From contig OX465587.1 in NCBI GenBank assembly GCA_950022655.1, positions 31,809,716 through 31,873,715 on the forward strand: a DNA stretch of 64,000 bases, in the 5' to 3' direction. The notes under the pieces are model-generated. The model did not search any database and was not told the DNA's origin. It worked only from the letters and a program-made list of their open reading frames with translations. The stretch's first letter is position 1; each line of letters begins with the position of its first letter. This document shows positions 34,451 to 44,932 of this stretch, piece after piece. Made by a program: the position numbers and the translations under genes. This stretch comes from Alentia gelatinosa (taxonomy: Eukaryota > Annelida > Polychaeta > Phyllodocida > Polynoidae).

Positions 34451-34611
34451 TCTATATATTTCAATATATTAATTTATGTGAGGACTCAAGACAACACTAC
34501 GCTACTCACCAAGTAACGGTAGCTATGTTAATCCACGTCACGCTTTTGTGTCGTCACGTATCTCAGCAACCGTGCGGTCGTTGGATGCGTGAAGTAGTCT
34601 TCTATTAATAT
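34451..34611 (+). repeat. DIRS-like direct repeat, right
   Basis: This is the partner of 22430-22590. It lies 130 bp after the recombinase stop. LINE sequence starts immediately to its right. Confidence 0.9.
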
Positions 34612-35850
34612 TAACAAATACACACAGATTGCCAAAAGAGTTGGATCTCCACCTACCAAAGCAACAAATGTGGTGGTGTTGACCAAATCAAAGAAATCAG
34701 TCAAAAACAAATGGAGACCATAATCCAATGGAATCGCCAGGGCTTTAGAGCCAACATGGAAGAAATAAAACTCGTCTGTTCTGACCATTCCCCTGTTGCA
34801 CTCTGCCTCCAAGGGATTAAAAAAGAGAACACTATTGGAGGGATGGCAGTCTTGGCCGATAACAAATAACACCAGTCCAAGGTACATTTGGAAACGGAAC
34901 TCCAAGCTCTGGCTGTTGAAGTGACAGTTAACAGCCCTCTCACACTTTGTTCCATCTATCTACATCCTGCACAAAGGGTTAAGTTCAAACAGGATTAATG
35001 AAAGAGGTAGACAGATGGAGAAAATACTAGATAAACACTCACTGTGCTTATTTAACACAAAACATTAACATATCTCCACCCTGCAACAGCTATATCCAGC
35101 TCTATTGACCAGTCACTATGCCACCTGCCCTGTTTGCAGACTTCAAATGGAGAGTACACACTGATCTCTGTGGAAGTGATCACTTCCCTATAATGTTAGA
35201 GACTGCTAAACTTAACACCAATAATGAAAAGCATCCCTCGTGGAAACTCTCCAAAGCAGACTGGGAAGGGTTCAGAAGGCTCTGCAATGAGCAATTTCTG
35301 TCCTGGGAGGTAGTAGACATGGAGGACGACCCAATGAGGTATTTTACAGATATCCTGTTAGATATACCTGGGAAATGCCTTCCAAAGTCCTAATGTACGC
35401 TTCTAAGAAATCCAAATCCTGATACAACGAAGACCAGAGAGCCAAAAGGGAGAGAATTAGAGCAAGAAAGAAACTGAGCAGAAATAGCACCACAGAAAAT
35501 ATTACTGCTTATCTCCAGACCAATGCCACAACAAGGAGAATTTATAAAACCTCCAAAAAAGATTCTTATCAAGTTCTATATATTTAGTTCTATTACTAAA
35601 TCCAAACCCATGGAAAAGGTCTGGAACTTTAGGAGAAAAATGAATGGAAAATCAGGAAACCCCCCAGTACACCATCTGAAAATGAATGGAAGCATCAAAA
35701 CAACTATACAGAGATAGCCAATGCCATATTCTTTGACCTAGGAAAAGCTTATGATACCACATGGAATTAAGATTAGACTATGGATCCATTGTGTATGGCT
35801 CAGCCAGCAAAAGCTAACTGGACTGCAGGATTACCTGGTCAGGTCAATAC
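34612..35850 (+). pseudogene. LINE remnant with endonuclease motifs, RT deleted
   Basis: It begins in the apurinic endonuclease domain (IIQWNRQGFRANMEEIKLV; CSDHSPVALCLQ). The catalytic signature DLCGSDHFPIML follows near 35160-35200, then the linker (SWKLSKADWEGFRRLC). It reaches FFDLGKAYDTTW near 35730 and jumps to LDYGSIVYGSA near 35773, so most of the RT is deleted. Motif wording matches LINE A, so this may supply that family's N-terminal ORF2 half. There are several frameshifts and stops. Confidence 0.8.
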
Positions 35851-35870
35851 TTCTACTTCGGAAACCAGTT

Positions 35871-36120
35871 CACGCGAGCATAACAAAAGTGACTGAGGTG
35901 GGGAGCTATCTCAATGGTAAAGAGCACTGGACTTGTTATCCCAAGGTTGTTGGACTTTGTTGATTGGATCCCACTGCAGCCACTTTTCTCCCTCAAGCCC
36001 AGCAGTGGTAGATTTACTGCTATCTCAAAGGCCAATCCTTCTCATACGATGTCTATATGGTGTGAGAAGTAAAAGAACTCTGACCTTAGTGTAGGGGTGA
36101 GGGTGAAATTTCTCTACATC
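35871..36120 (+). repeat. SINE copy 4 (long anticodon-arm form), 3' truncated
   Basis: It keeps the end of head type 1 (GCGAGCATAACAAAAGTGAC), the tRNA-like A box (degraded, AGCTATCTCAATGG) and the body to AAGTAAAAGAACTCTGACC. Like copy 5 it has an extra segment of about 23 bp (ACTTGTTATCCCAAGGTTG) before GGACTTTGTTGATT. That segment looks like the anticodon arm and variable loop of the parent tRNA. Confidence 0.82.
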
Positions 36121-36759
36121 GTAACTTGTGAAGCAACCCCAGGAAACAGGCGACACATCAGTCAAAACACAGCATGGTTCATGGATTTGTTTATCACCCT
36201 GAAACTGAAGATCTATATATAAAAAAAAACTTGTTTGTTTAAGGACCAACCCACTTCTTCAAGATCGGAAAATAAACTTTGGTGCAGTGAGTTATTCTAA
36301 ACTCCCTAGAGAGTTAGAGTTAGGACAAACTGTCAGGGAACATATTTCTAGTTTATATTGTAAAGTTCCAGTGTCTACATCACTATCATGACCAATTATT
36401 TTGGTTTCTATGTGAAGAGATTGGTCATCTAAATTGTCCATATTTATTAGTACAAAAGAGGCTGCAGGTCTCAGAAATATATTACCTTCTAAGATATTTT
36501 GACTATGCAACCAAATGAGAAACGAGAACAAAAACCATATGCATTTGCAATATCTGGTTTCGATATTCCATTCGTTTGAATACCAGGCCAGGTAGGTCGA
36601 CTTGATAATGAAATTGCAGAACAGCAACCAATTTGTGCTCAAAATGCACTTAACCTGTACTCTGTATTCTGAGAACGAAGGTTAAGAGGTGCATGAACCA
36701 AATACGCTTGCCCCACTGTCCAGTTGGCTATTTTAGGCTAACCAGAATACCCTTTGATT
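36121..36759. other. No gene seen
   Basis: The minus-strand frame at 36292-36642 shows no known domain. The stretch is AT-rich. Confidence 0.35.
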
Positions 36760-36870
36760 TTGTTAATAGAAGCCCACTGTAATTTCATAGTTTGTGATAT
36801 TCCTTCCGATATAAAACATATTTTGTTGCAATGATTTTACTTTGATGAAAAAAGACTAGCAAATATCAGA
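36760..36870 (+). pseudogene. Possible LINE C-terminal zinc-knuckle remnant
   Basis: It reads CDIPSDIKHILLQ, then YFDEKR in broken frames. This recalls the His-x-Cys end common to LINE ORF2 proteins. It is short and weak. Confidence 0.35.
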
Positions 36871-36879
36871 AGATCAAAG

Positions 36880-36960
36880 TGGCCAATCTTCTTCATATTT
36901 GGAACGATTATAGGTTATATGTATCCCCTACTCATGTAAAAGTTTCATTGCTTAATTCTT
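36880..36960 (-). repeat. Fragment of the 6431-7236 TIR element
   Basis: GGCCAATCTTCTTCATATTT...GGTTATATGTATCCC...TTTCATTGCTTAATT matches the reverse complement of about 6645-6730 with few differences. Confidence 0.7.
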
Positions 36961-37007
36961 AGGGAAGTGAGTGAAACTCCATGTGTCATCGACTGTAATC
37001 TTGTGAT

Positions 37008-37070
37008 CTGTCCGTATGGTGTCACAGACGCCATCTAGACATGTCACAAAACTACTGAAACAGGTCTCTG
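37008..37070. repeat. M2 MITE right-end fragment
   Basis: TCCGTATGGTGTCACAGAC, ACATGTCACAAAACTA and TGAAACAGGTC match the right end of the MITE at 16484-16800. Confidence 0.7.
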
Positions 37071-37134
37071 CTTTGAATCAGAAATAGATGAGACACAGAA
37101 TCAGACCCGCACATGTGAGGGCCAACTGTGTTTG

Positions 37135-37690
37135 GATATATGAATTTATTGCCCACCGATTACAGAGTCTCTATAGGAAATGTATAGGGCACCTAGAAAC
37201 AGCTACCCGGAGATTCTGGCATGTCAGAATATCCTGCAGGAGATTCCGGAAAAATAGTCCTGTCCATAATGAGGTCAAATCATCATGTGCTTCAAAATAA
37301 GTTTTTGAATGTTCATTTAATATCTATTACTTAGAGCCAATCATAATGATATCACTTACCATTCGAATCATTGCAATAACACACGTTGCATGCTAAAATC
37401 TAAGGTTAATGGTGTAAGCCTACACCGAATTACTGCCACACTTGACAGTGCTGTATTGTCTGGAACTAAGTGTCTTGCAGAAACATTTTTATTGCAATAG
37501 ATTTATTATCAATCTTGTATTTGGGTAATAGATACATTAACGGTTGGTTTTGTATAGGAGTGACCGCAATCTCCTCGTAGTTGACGATGTAATATCCTCG
37601 CGTATCGCTCGGTTTTTACTATGTGTCAACACTCAGAAATTGTGGCCACTCATACACAAAACCACTCATTATTGTGTATATATGTCTGGA
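37135..37690 (-). mobile_element. Hairpin element, family H1, copy B
   Basis: This copy is in reverse orientation. The distal end is at 37142 (TTTATTGCCCACCGATTAC), the body follows (CCGGAGATTCTGGCATGTCA), and the hairpin is at about 37545-37680 (GGTTTTGTATAGGAGTGACC against GGCCACTCATACACAAAACC). All parts align in order with copies A and C. Confidence 0.8.
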
Positions 37691-39185
37691 AAAATTTGCT
37701 TTAAATCAGAAATAGATGAGACACAGAATCAGAAACTGAAGGCTCCTTGTTTCTCGACAAGATAAGATTGTACATATGGGAAATAACCTTATTCTAATTT
37801 CTAAAAATAAACGCTGCAATTAACAAATCTATTATCTCTATCACGGGCTACAGGTTGGCCTGCTTGGAGGTTAAGTTGTAGTCCACCTGTGTAGAAGGCA
37901 GCAGTAGACTGGGGTATGCGTCATGTGCAGGTAATGTTGAATATCTGGAGCTTGTATGACCTGATGCAGTTATCGCATGAGAGCCCTTCAAACCAACCCA
38001 AACGGCGCCTTGACCCAGATTAACGTCCCCTAACCGGACTAATGGAAATGGGATTTTTTTTTCATATACGAGTTTACTCATCTTTATAATAGGCATATCC
38101 TACAAGTCAAGGGGCCGCCATCTGGTGATTTTTAGATAATGTCCATTATCTGTCAAAACTGGTTTCATTGGATACATTCTAATTCTGAATCTGTACATTA
38201 TACATTTTATCTAGTATATCCGATGGATGGTGATTTCTTAAACCTAAATAAGTGGTATTATACATGTTCCGCATAGTTTGAGGGAAATGACATGGGTTTT
38301 ACTATATGAAAAACAATTTCCTTTAGTTCCTAAGTTTTCTTTAATAAAAATTATCATAATATTGATCTCTAAATCAAAATGGGTTTGAATATTCAGACCA
38401 AATTGTCCGATATGCCTTCAATCATCACTTTGGATGGAAACTACTCTGGATGATCCAACGATGAACAATCTGTATTTGGCTCAATGATTGTTATCAATTG
38501 GAGAACAATTTTAAAGCTGATTCAAGTGCACAAAGCATCTGTTAAAAAGTGCACTTACCCCAAATCAAATAGGCGAATGTTTTTCTTCCTGTAATAGGCC
38601 ATCTAGACTGGCTCCAGTCCCTGCATACTATGGCTACCCTCCTCGCTGGGATACAGGGACTGGTACAATCGGTAATGGTGCTGGATTTCTTGCGCTGTTT
38701 AGCACCAGTATTCCCAACACTCTCCACACATATATCCTGGACACTGGTTAGGATATCTGCTGGGAAATTGATACCCTATCACTTTGATCTCCATTGGGTC
38801 ACAGTCAGGAGCAGGCGAGATCTTTTGCTACGACAACACATGCGGCCAAAGAACTAGAGGATGGGAGGGCAGAGGGGTATGAGGAGGTATAGGGTTACAG
38901 GGAGCATCTTGGGGCAATAAACAGGAGATTTCGTTCATTGTGGACAAGTCTTTGATTATTGGGCTAGTCAGAGAAGGATATATATCATAATTTATTCTGA
39001 TTGTGTTTCATCATTTAATGAATGCTCATAATCAAAGAATTGAGCGAGTCTATAGGCCATCCAGAATGGTATTTATAAGTCTTCACTAATTATCATGAAA
39101 GGACTTACACCAGCTACTTAGCATTGTGTTTATGAATATATCAGTGCGTTGGTTAATGTATTAGAATTGACACAGAGCGGTCTCA
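37691..39185. other. No gene seen
   Basis: The frames at 37848-38096 (-), 38542-38727 (-) and 38630-38857 (+) lack recognisable domains. I cannot assign this 1.5 kb. Confidence 0.35.
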
Positions 39186-39832
39186 TCTAGTGTTTACACT
39201 GGACGACTTAGGCCTGGCGCCCATCTACTACGATAGCAATTTAGAGCTATAGATATGGCACCGAAACCAAAAGCAAATATCGGAGACATATCGGGAAGGT
39301 GCATAATCGTAGACATATATCTAGACATGCCAATCCACCACGCATTGTATGGGGTTTTATCAGTGTCTAATCGCAGAAACGTGGCCAACTGTCCCGATAT
39401 TAGGAGACCTTCCTACGCGATTTTGTTTTTTTAAACGGGAGGTGCATCATAGACCATATCGGAGCCATATCGTAGTAGGTGGACGTCGGGCCTAAATATG
39501 TGGCGACAGTAGATCGCCAAGGAAATAGTCATCAGGTGGTGGTGGCAATGTCCACCACAAAAGTCGTCGACCTTAGAAAATACCCAAACATTTACACTGA
39601 TAACTATAAGTTTTTACAAAATCGCAGCCAGTGTAGAAGACCCACTTGAAATAGTCACAGACATTAGAGCGTCTCCAAAAGTCGTCAGGTTTAATCTGAT
39701 GCAACCAGACAATCTGCAGTTGCCACGCGTTTGGTGTTCACATCACGATTTCTATCATTTAATTGCTGAAAGTCATCAGGAAGTGCAAAATGCCAGAATC
39801 ACCGGCCATAATCGTCTTGTGTAAACGCTGGG
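39186..39832. mobile_element. MITE family M1, copy 2, with nested M3
   Basis: TAGTGTTTACACTGGACGACT at left pairs with ATCGTCTTGTGTAAACGCTG at right, matching the ends at 13915-14144. An M3 MITE (39208-39495) sits just inside its left end. Confidence 0.65.
39208..39495. mobile_element. MITE family M3, copy 1 (nested)
   Basis: The ends are inverted: GGCCTGGCGCCCATCTACTA and TAGTAGGTGGACGTCGGGCC. The inside shares words with the copy at 55938-56214 in opposite orientation (CGCATTGTATGGGTTTT-like, CGCAGAAACGTGGCCAACTG). Confidence 0.78.
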
Positions 39833-40036
39833 TTAGATAGTATCTAATGCTACAACTATAATGCCTGTTGTAAGTTTACTTAAATTTACTATCATAGTTT
39901 CTACAGTGTGGTCTGAGCAAATATTTGTTTTCTCAGCAATGCCACATGGTTCTCTCAGTGAACCATATGATGCCCTGTTGTCAGGCAATAAAAGGTTCTA
40001 GGGGGACAAGCATCTGAAAGAAATAATAGCTATGTA

Positions 40037-40200
40037 CAGTGTTTGTTTGTTTGTTTGTTTGGGTAGTTTAATGTCCAATTTGTTCAATTAGACTTACTTT
40101 AGTTTACTTCGCTCAAATTTGCATATCCTGTTGGAATAACAAGGTATGCTGCCTGGTTGATCCAGACTTCTTCTTTTTTTTCAATCATATCTTATCAAAA
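40037..40200 (-). repeat. LINE A 3' end, minus strand
   Basis: GTTTGTTTGTTTGGGTAGTTTAATG, CAATTAGACTTAC and GGTATGCTGCCTGGTTGATCC are the reverse complement of the family A 3' end. The LINE is truncated shortly after. Confidence 0.88.
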
Positions 40201-40205
40201 ATCTT

Positions 40206-40452
40206 ATGCACAGTGTATTTCAAAACACTGATAAGAAGGGAATCCTGGACATCCTCAGGGGAACCAAGATCTTCAAAAAGCTATAAAAAGTATATCAGAA
40301 GGGAAATTGTTATGATGAGAACTCTCTATGCTCTTTCAAGGAGCACATGAAAATCTTTGGTTGAAATCCATGATTGCAAAGACTTCAAACCATGAAAAAT
40401 CTGGAAAGGACCTGCAATGGCTAACCAGACATAAAATCATTCAAACAAACAC
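40206..40452 (+). repeat. LINE D 3' end
   Basis: It starts in LINE-like 3' sequence (CACTGATAAGAAGGGAATCC) and ends GGACCTGCAATGGCTAACC, AGACATAAAATC, CAAACAAACAC. The CCTGCAATGG-TAAC phrase is the one found at the 3' end of SINE copy 3 but not in the other SINEs. Confidence 0.65.
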
Positions 40453-41210
40453 TCAAAATGTCCGTTAGAAATACAACTTACATTATGGCAGTAGGCCTTA
40501 TCATTCCAATACCTCCCTTTCCTTTGTTTTAACTTCATGTAGTTGGCAGATTTCTGTCTTCTGCCCTGTATTACATGTTCCAATCTTTGTCTGGGAAACT
40601 AACCAAAAATAGTTGAACAGAAGATCATTCTTTTATCGATCCATTGCTACTTAATTAAGTGTATTTCGAGCTCGTTCTCGAAAATGGAAATAACGTGGGA
40701 AAGCAATGATAATTCTCTCTGACCCAAATTATTACACTACAAGTATGTCAAAGAGTCACTCATTGGCCGTTGGCGGAGTTTTTCAACTCTTTATCATTTT
40801 AAGTATATGAATCTAACAAGGAAAACAATATTCTAGCCTCAATTATGCCAATGGAATAGTACTTTGTATCCCCTATGCACCCTTGGCCCAATGACCCGGC
40901 TAAATCTAACTTGTTGGCCATGTTTTCTCGGGTCTTCCGGGGGCAGCAAATTTAATGAAAATATCTTTTCTGACCCCAACTTACATCCCATCGAGTGTAG
41001 CTTTTGGTCACAATGGATATGGTTGTGATATATCATTGGAGCTTAGAATAATCGAAGAAGGAATTTGATGAGCTGTATGACATGTGGCTCCACCTGTAGT
41101 TTAATGAACCTTTTGAAAAAATGTGGCTGTAGTTCAGAATGTCTTTTATATAATTGTGGAGATACTGGTTCAGATTTGTATCATCGAGCACCATAGTAAA
41201 TGTTTCTGTT
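40453..41210. other. No gene seen
   Basis: No coding signal was found. This is spacer up to the satellite. Confidence 0.35.
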
Positions 41211-42010
41211 GATATGCTATATACATAATTGTAAGATGTGCAGCTTGGACCGTGTCTCTTACCTTGCTGTATACAGCTTTGTTGTAAGGTAGCGCTGTTT
41301 GGACAATTTCTGCTGATATGACATATACAGGTCTGTGAGGTAGTACAACTTGGACTATGTCTGTTTGTAAGGTGGGGTACTTTGAAGCATGTCTGTTCAC
41401 ATGTTGTATACAGCTTTGTAAAGTGGGGTAGTTTGAAGCATGTCTGTTCACATGCTGTATACAGCTTTGTAAAGTGGGGTAGGATGGACCATGTCTGTTC
41501 ACATGCTGTATACAGCTTTGTAAGGTGGGGTAGTTTGAAGCATGTCTGTTCACATGCTGTATACAGCTTTGTAAGGTGGGGTAGGATGGACCATGTCTGT
41601 TCACATGCTGTATACAGCTTTGTAAGGTGGGGTAGGATGGACAATGTCTGTTCACATGCTGTATACAGCTTTGTAAGTTGGGGCAGTTTGGACCATGTCT
41701 GTTCACATGCTGTATACAGCTTTGTAAGGTGGGGTAGTTTGAAGCATGTCTGTTGATATGCTGTATACAGCTTTGTAAGGTGGGGTAGGTTGGACCTTGT
41801 CTATCGATATGCTGTATACAGCTTTGTAAGGTGGGGCAGGTTTGACCATTTTTGTAGACTTGCTATATACAGTTTTGTTGTAAGGAAGCGCAGGTTGGAC
41901 TATGTCTGTTGATATGGTATATATACAGCTTTATATAGTGGTGCAGGTTGGACCAGTTCTGTTGATATACCCTAAAACCTTTGTAAGGTAACACATGTTT
42001 GACCAAGTCT
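41211..42010. repeat. 60-bp satellite array
   Basis: The unit is about 60 bp: CATGTCTGTTCACATGCTGT, ATACAGCTTTGTAAGGTGGG and a variable GTAGTTTGAAG or GTAGGATGGAC. About seven tight units lie at 41380-41800, with decayed ones on both sides. Because 60 is a multiple of three and the unit lacks stops, long frames appear on both strands (41033-41756). They are not genes. The same satellite returns at 44151-44640 and 45460-45700. Confidence 0.93.
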
Positions 42011-42024
42011 AGTGAAAGGTGAAG

Positions 42025-42180
42025 TTAACCCTTCTGAAAATAGGTCACTGAGACTTATACAGGAATACCTCCTGACAGGGGAAGATACCCCATTATGCCA
42101 AGTGTGCAATGTAACCATGACTGTCCAGCATGTCCTGCTGAACTGTTAAAGGGTACAAGAAGTGGTGCTGCATCCATTAC
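42025..42180 (+). pseudogene. LINE B fragment
   Basis: CTGAAAATAGGTCACTGAG, TATGCCAAGTGTGCAATG and CAGCATGTCCTGCTGAACTG match the LINE B zinc-knuckle region at 4117-4250. It is joined directly to LINE A sequence. Confidence 0.75.
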
Positions 42181-42199
42181 AGAGGCCTGATTGATAGAG

Positions 42200-43530
42200 A
42201 GTCAATAAGTCTTAGAGTCCACTAACTTGTTGACTCCCTATCGGTCAGGCTTCCATAAAGGATGCAGCACCGATGACTATGCCCATCTGGGAAGCTAAAT
42301 CTGTGAGGGTTTTACCAAAAGAGAAAATGCGGTTCCAGTTTTCTCAGACCTGGAGAAGGCATATGACGCCACCTGGAAACATGGCATCTTGATGGACATT
42401 CAGCAAATGGGTTTCAGAGGAAGATCAACAGGGTTTATTGAAGGATTTTTGACCAACAGGACATTCAATGTTTGCCTCGGAAGTCCATTCTCCCAGAGAG
42501 TCGACCAAGAAATGGGTGTGCCCCAAGGCTGTGTCCTCTCTGTTACCCTATTTGGGATTAGAATTAATGACATCACAAAATAACTGAAGAAGGATGTCAT
42601 CTGCACCTCTATGTAGATGACTTTGTCATCTGCTACAAGAGTAGAAACACAGTAGAAAGAAAACTACAGCAAAATCTAGAAAAAGTCATCTTTGAGTGAC
42701 AAAAACAGTTTCAAGTTCTCAGAGACAAAGACATGTGCAGTTCACTTCTGTTGCCAATGGGGATGCATGGACAAACCTTCTCTCAATTTCCAGAACAAGG
42801 AACCAACAGTCCAAGAGGAAGTCAAATTCCTAGGACTGGTGTTTGATAGAATACTGTCTTTCAAGCTAAATGTTGAGTATCTTAGGAGGAAGTGTCAGAA
42901 GTCATGAACCTGCTGAAGGTTCTCAGTCATCCTGACTGGGGAACTGTGAAACACTGCTCTGTACAAGATGTACATCCAATAACAACTTGACTATGGATTA
43001 GTTGTGTATGAGTCGGCAGCAGAATCTTACCTGGACGGGTTAAAACCTGTCCAGAACCAAGGCCTTCCACTGTGCCTAGAGGTATTTAACCTAGCATTAG
43101 AACTGTTTGTTGAGAAATGAAGAAAAAGCCTATTTATAGAAGAAGGGACTACTCCAATTCATCTCCGAAGGGAGGGACTGTCTCTACAATACTCTATGAG
43201 AGTTAGGGCCAACCCAAGAAACCCAGCCTACAACTTGATTTTCAAAGAAAATCACCAAAGGTATAAAGGCAAAACAAATGCCATAACACCATTCCTGGTC
43301 AGCGCCAAGCTCCGTACCAAGAAGCAAGCATCCCAATGAAGAGAATTAGAGCTGGGAGGCTGCCTAAAACATAAGATATAACCGAGATATAACCGAGAAT
43401 AGTAAGATGCCTGGATCAACCAGGCAGCATACCTTGTTATTCCAACAGGGTACATACATTTTAGTAATGTATAGAAGGTCTAATTAGACAAATTGGACGT
43501 TAAACTACCCAAATAAACAAGTAGAAGAAA
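42200..43530 (+). pseudogene. LINE A copy, decayed RT to 3' end
   Basis: It reads TPYRSGF, DLEKAYDATW, then MGFRGRSTGFIEGFLTNRTF, GVPQGCVLSVTLFG, and YVDDFVICY after a frameshift. The region FKFSETKTCAVHF and WGCMDKPSL follows, where Trp replaces the TGA of the 7386 copy. Further decayed connection sequence (43140-43330) jumps at about 43375 into the family A 3' end (GATGCCTGGATCAACCAGG ... TTAAACTACCC), so RNase H is missing. The deletion and several stops make it non-functional. Confidence 0.85.
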
Positions 43531-43535
43531 GTTCT

Positions 43536-43715
43536 TGAATATCAGTAACAACTTAAAAATGTTGTTTTGAACTATTCCAAAGAAAGTTATCATTTTGTTT
43601 TTTGAAAGAGACAAATCTCTTTGATTGTAAATAAAATATTTCAAAACATTGAAAAAGATTGACTGAAATTAGTCTTAAATCATTGATGGTCACTATATAC
43701 CCTCAGGGTCCCCTG
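43536..43715 (+). repeat. LINE B 3' end, split by SINE copy 5
   Basis: GAACTATTCCAAAGAAAG, TTGAAAGAGACAAATCTC and TATATACCCTCAGGG match 4295-4455. The SINE then interrupts it. The rest of the tail (TTCCCTGGGACGTTAAACC, AAAGAAACAAAC) resumes at 44108 and ends near 44150. Confidence 0.85.
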
Positions 43716-44107
43716 GTCTGCTGGGGTGAACAGCAATTACCAATCTGTGCGTCCTCTTGGTTGCCTTGCTTCCTTGTGGTGCAGGATATACTTGCACGTT
43801 AGCCTAACTAAAGCGACCATGCTGGGGAGTTAGCTCACTGGTAAAGAGCACTGAACTTGTATTCCCATGGTTGTTGGACTTTGTTGATTTTAGTCCAACT
43901 GCAGCCACTTTTCAGTGGTAGATTTACTGCCATATCAAAAGCCAATCCTTCTCATACCATGTCTATGTTGTGTGGGAAGTAAAAGAACTCTCACCTCGGT
44001 AAATGTGTAGGGGGCGGATTTCTACATACATTCTTCTCATAGATTTTGTTAAATCCAAAGTAAGTCTAATTAAACAAATTGGACATTAAACTACCAAAAC
44101 AAACAAA
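43716..44107 (+). repeat. SINE copy 5 in LINE B tail, 13-bp TSD
   Basis: The target TCAGGGTCCCCTG (43703-43715) recurs as TCAGGGTTCCCTG (44108-44120) with one mismatch. Head type 1 starts GTCTGCTGGGGTGAACAG. The tRNA-like part has GAGTTAGCTCACTGG and the long anticodon-arm insert (ACTTGTATTCCCATGGTTG). The tail is LINE A type (TTGGACATTAAACTACC, AAACAAAC). Confidence 0.93.
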
Positions 44108-44150
44108 TCAGGGTTCCCTGGGACGTTAAACCTCATACAAAGAAACAAAC

Positions 44151-44640
44151 ATTTGGATATGCTATATACAGCATTGTCTCTTGATACGCTGTATGCATCT
44201 TTGTAGGGTACCACAGCTTTGACCATTTTTGCAGACCTGCTGTATACAGCTGTGTAAGGTAGCTCAGTTTGGATCGGTTCTGTGGATATGCCATATCCAA
44301 CTCTCAAAGATAGCGCATGTCTGTAGACTTGCCGTATACAGCTTTGTAAGGTAGCTCAGTTTGGATCGGTTCTGTGGATATGCCATATCCAACTCTCAAA
44401 GGTAGCGCATGTCTGTAGACTTGCCGTATACATCTTTGTAAGGTAGTGCAGCATCAGCCATATCTGTTGATATGCTGTTTACATATATGTAAGGTAGTGC
44501 AGCTTGGCTCATGTCTCTAGACTTGCTGTATACAGCTCTGTAAGGTAGCTCGGACCATATTTCTTGCCATTCTGTATACTTTTCCCTGAAATAGTATAGC
44601 CCTGACTATGTCTCTTGCCATGCTGTATGCAGCTCTATAA
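44151..44640. repeat. 60-bp satellite, second block
   Basis: Diverged units of the same satellite recur: GCTGTATACAGC-TTTGTAAGGTAGC, GACTTGCCGTATACA. One unit pair (44265-44310 and 44350-44420) is a near-exact duplicate of about 110 bp (GATCGGTTCTGTGGATATGC). Confidence 0.85.
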
Positions 44641-44652
44641 GTATATGTGCCT

Positions 44653-44892
44653 AAAGTGGGATTCACACGACGGGATTCATGTACCTCACAGGGTGTTTTT
44701 CTGAGACAAATCCTGCTGAGATTCTGTACTCTAACACAATTTCTTCATCTGAATTATAGGATTCTATTTCCCTGATACATGTTTCCCACCCTGTAATTGT
44801 TAAAAACATTTCCCCCTAGAAAGGAACAGAATCGCATGAGACTTTGAACTCTGTGAGGTACATGAATCCGACCGTGTGAATCCCACTTTAGA
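44653..44892. mobile_element. MITE family M4, copy 1
   Basis: AAAGTGGGATTCACACGACG, GATTCATGTACCTCACAG at left pairs with CTGTGAGGTACATGAATCC, CGTGTGAATCCCACTTT at right. That is about 40-bp TIRs around 160 bp. It sits inside the satellite. Confidence 0.85.
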
Positions 44893-44932
44893 CTTTTCAT
44901 GTCTGTTGACATACTATTAACAATTTTGTAAA

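Larger units (their letters stand above)
22430..34611 (+). mobile_element. DIRS/Ngaro-like YR retrotransposon, with two nested insertions
   Basis: Order: direct repeat, gag-like frame with zinc knuckles, RT plus RNase H, tyrosine recombinase, direct repeat. This order and the use of a tyrosine recombinase instead of an integrase define DIRS-order elements. Direct rather than inverted ends suggest the Ngaro or PAT groups. Subtracting the SINE (23375-23799) and the Harbinger (25453-32961), plus their duplicated target bases, leaves about 4.2 kb. Stops in gag, at the end of RNase H and in the recombinase make this copy non-functional. I find no second B repeat right of 34611, so the split-repeat structure is incomplete or differs. 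Confidence 0.85.

Noticed and set aside
41033..41756. Long open frames of 178-203 codons on both strands
   Set aside because: They are products of the 60-bp satellite, whose unit is a multiple of three and lacks stops in several frames.
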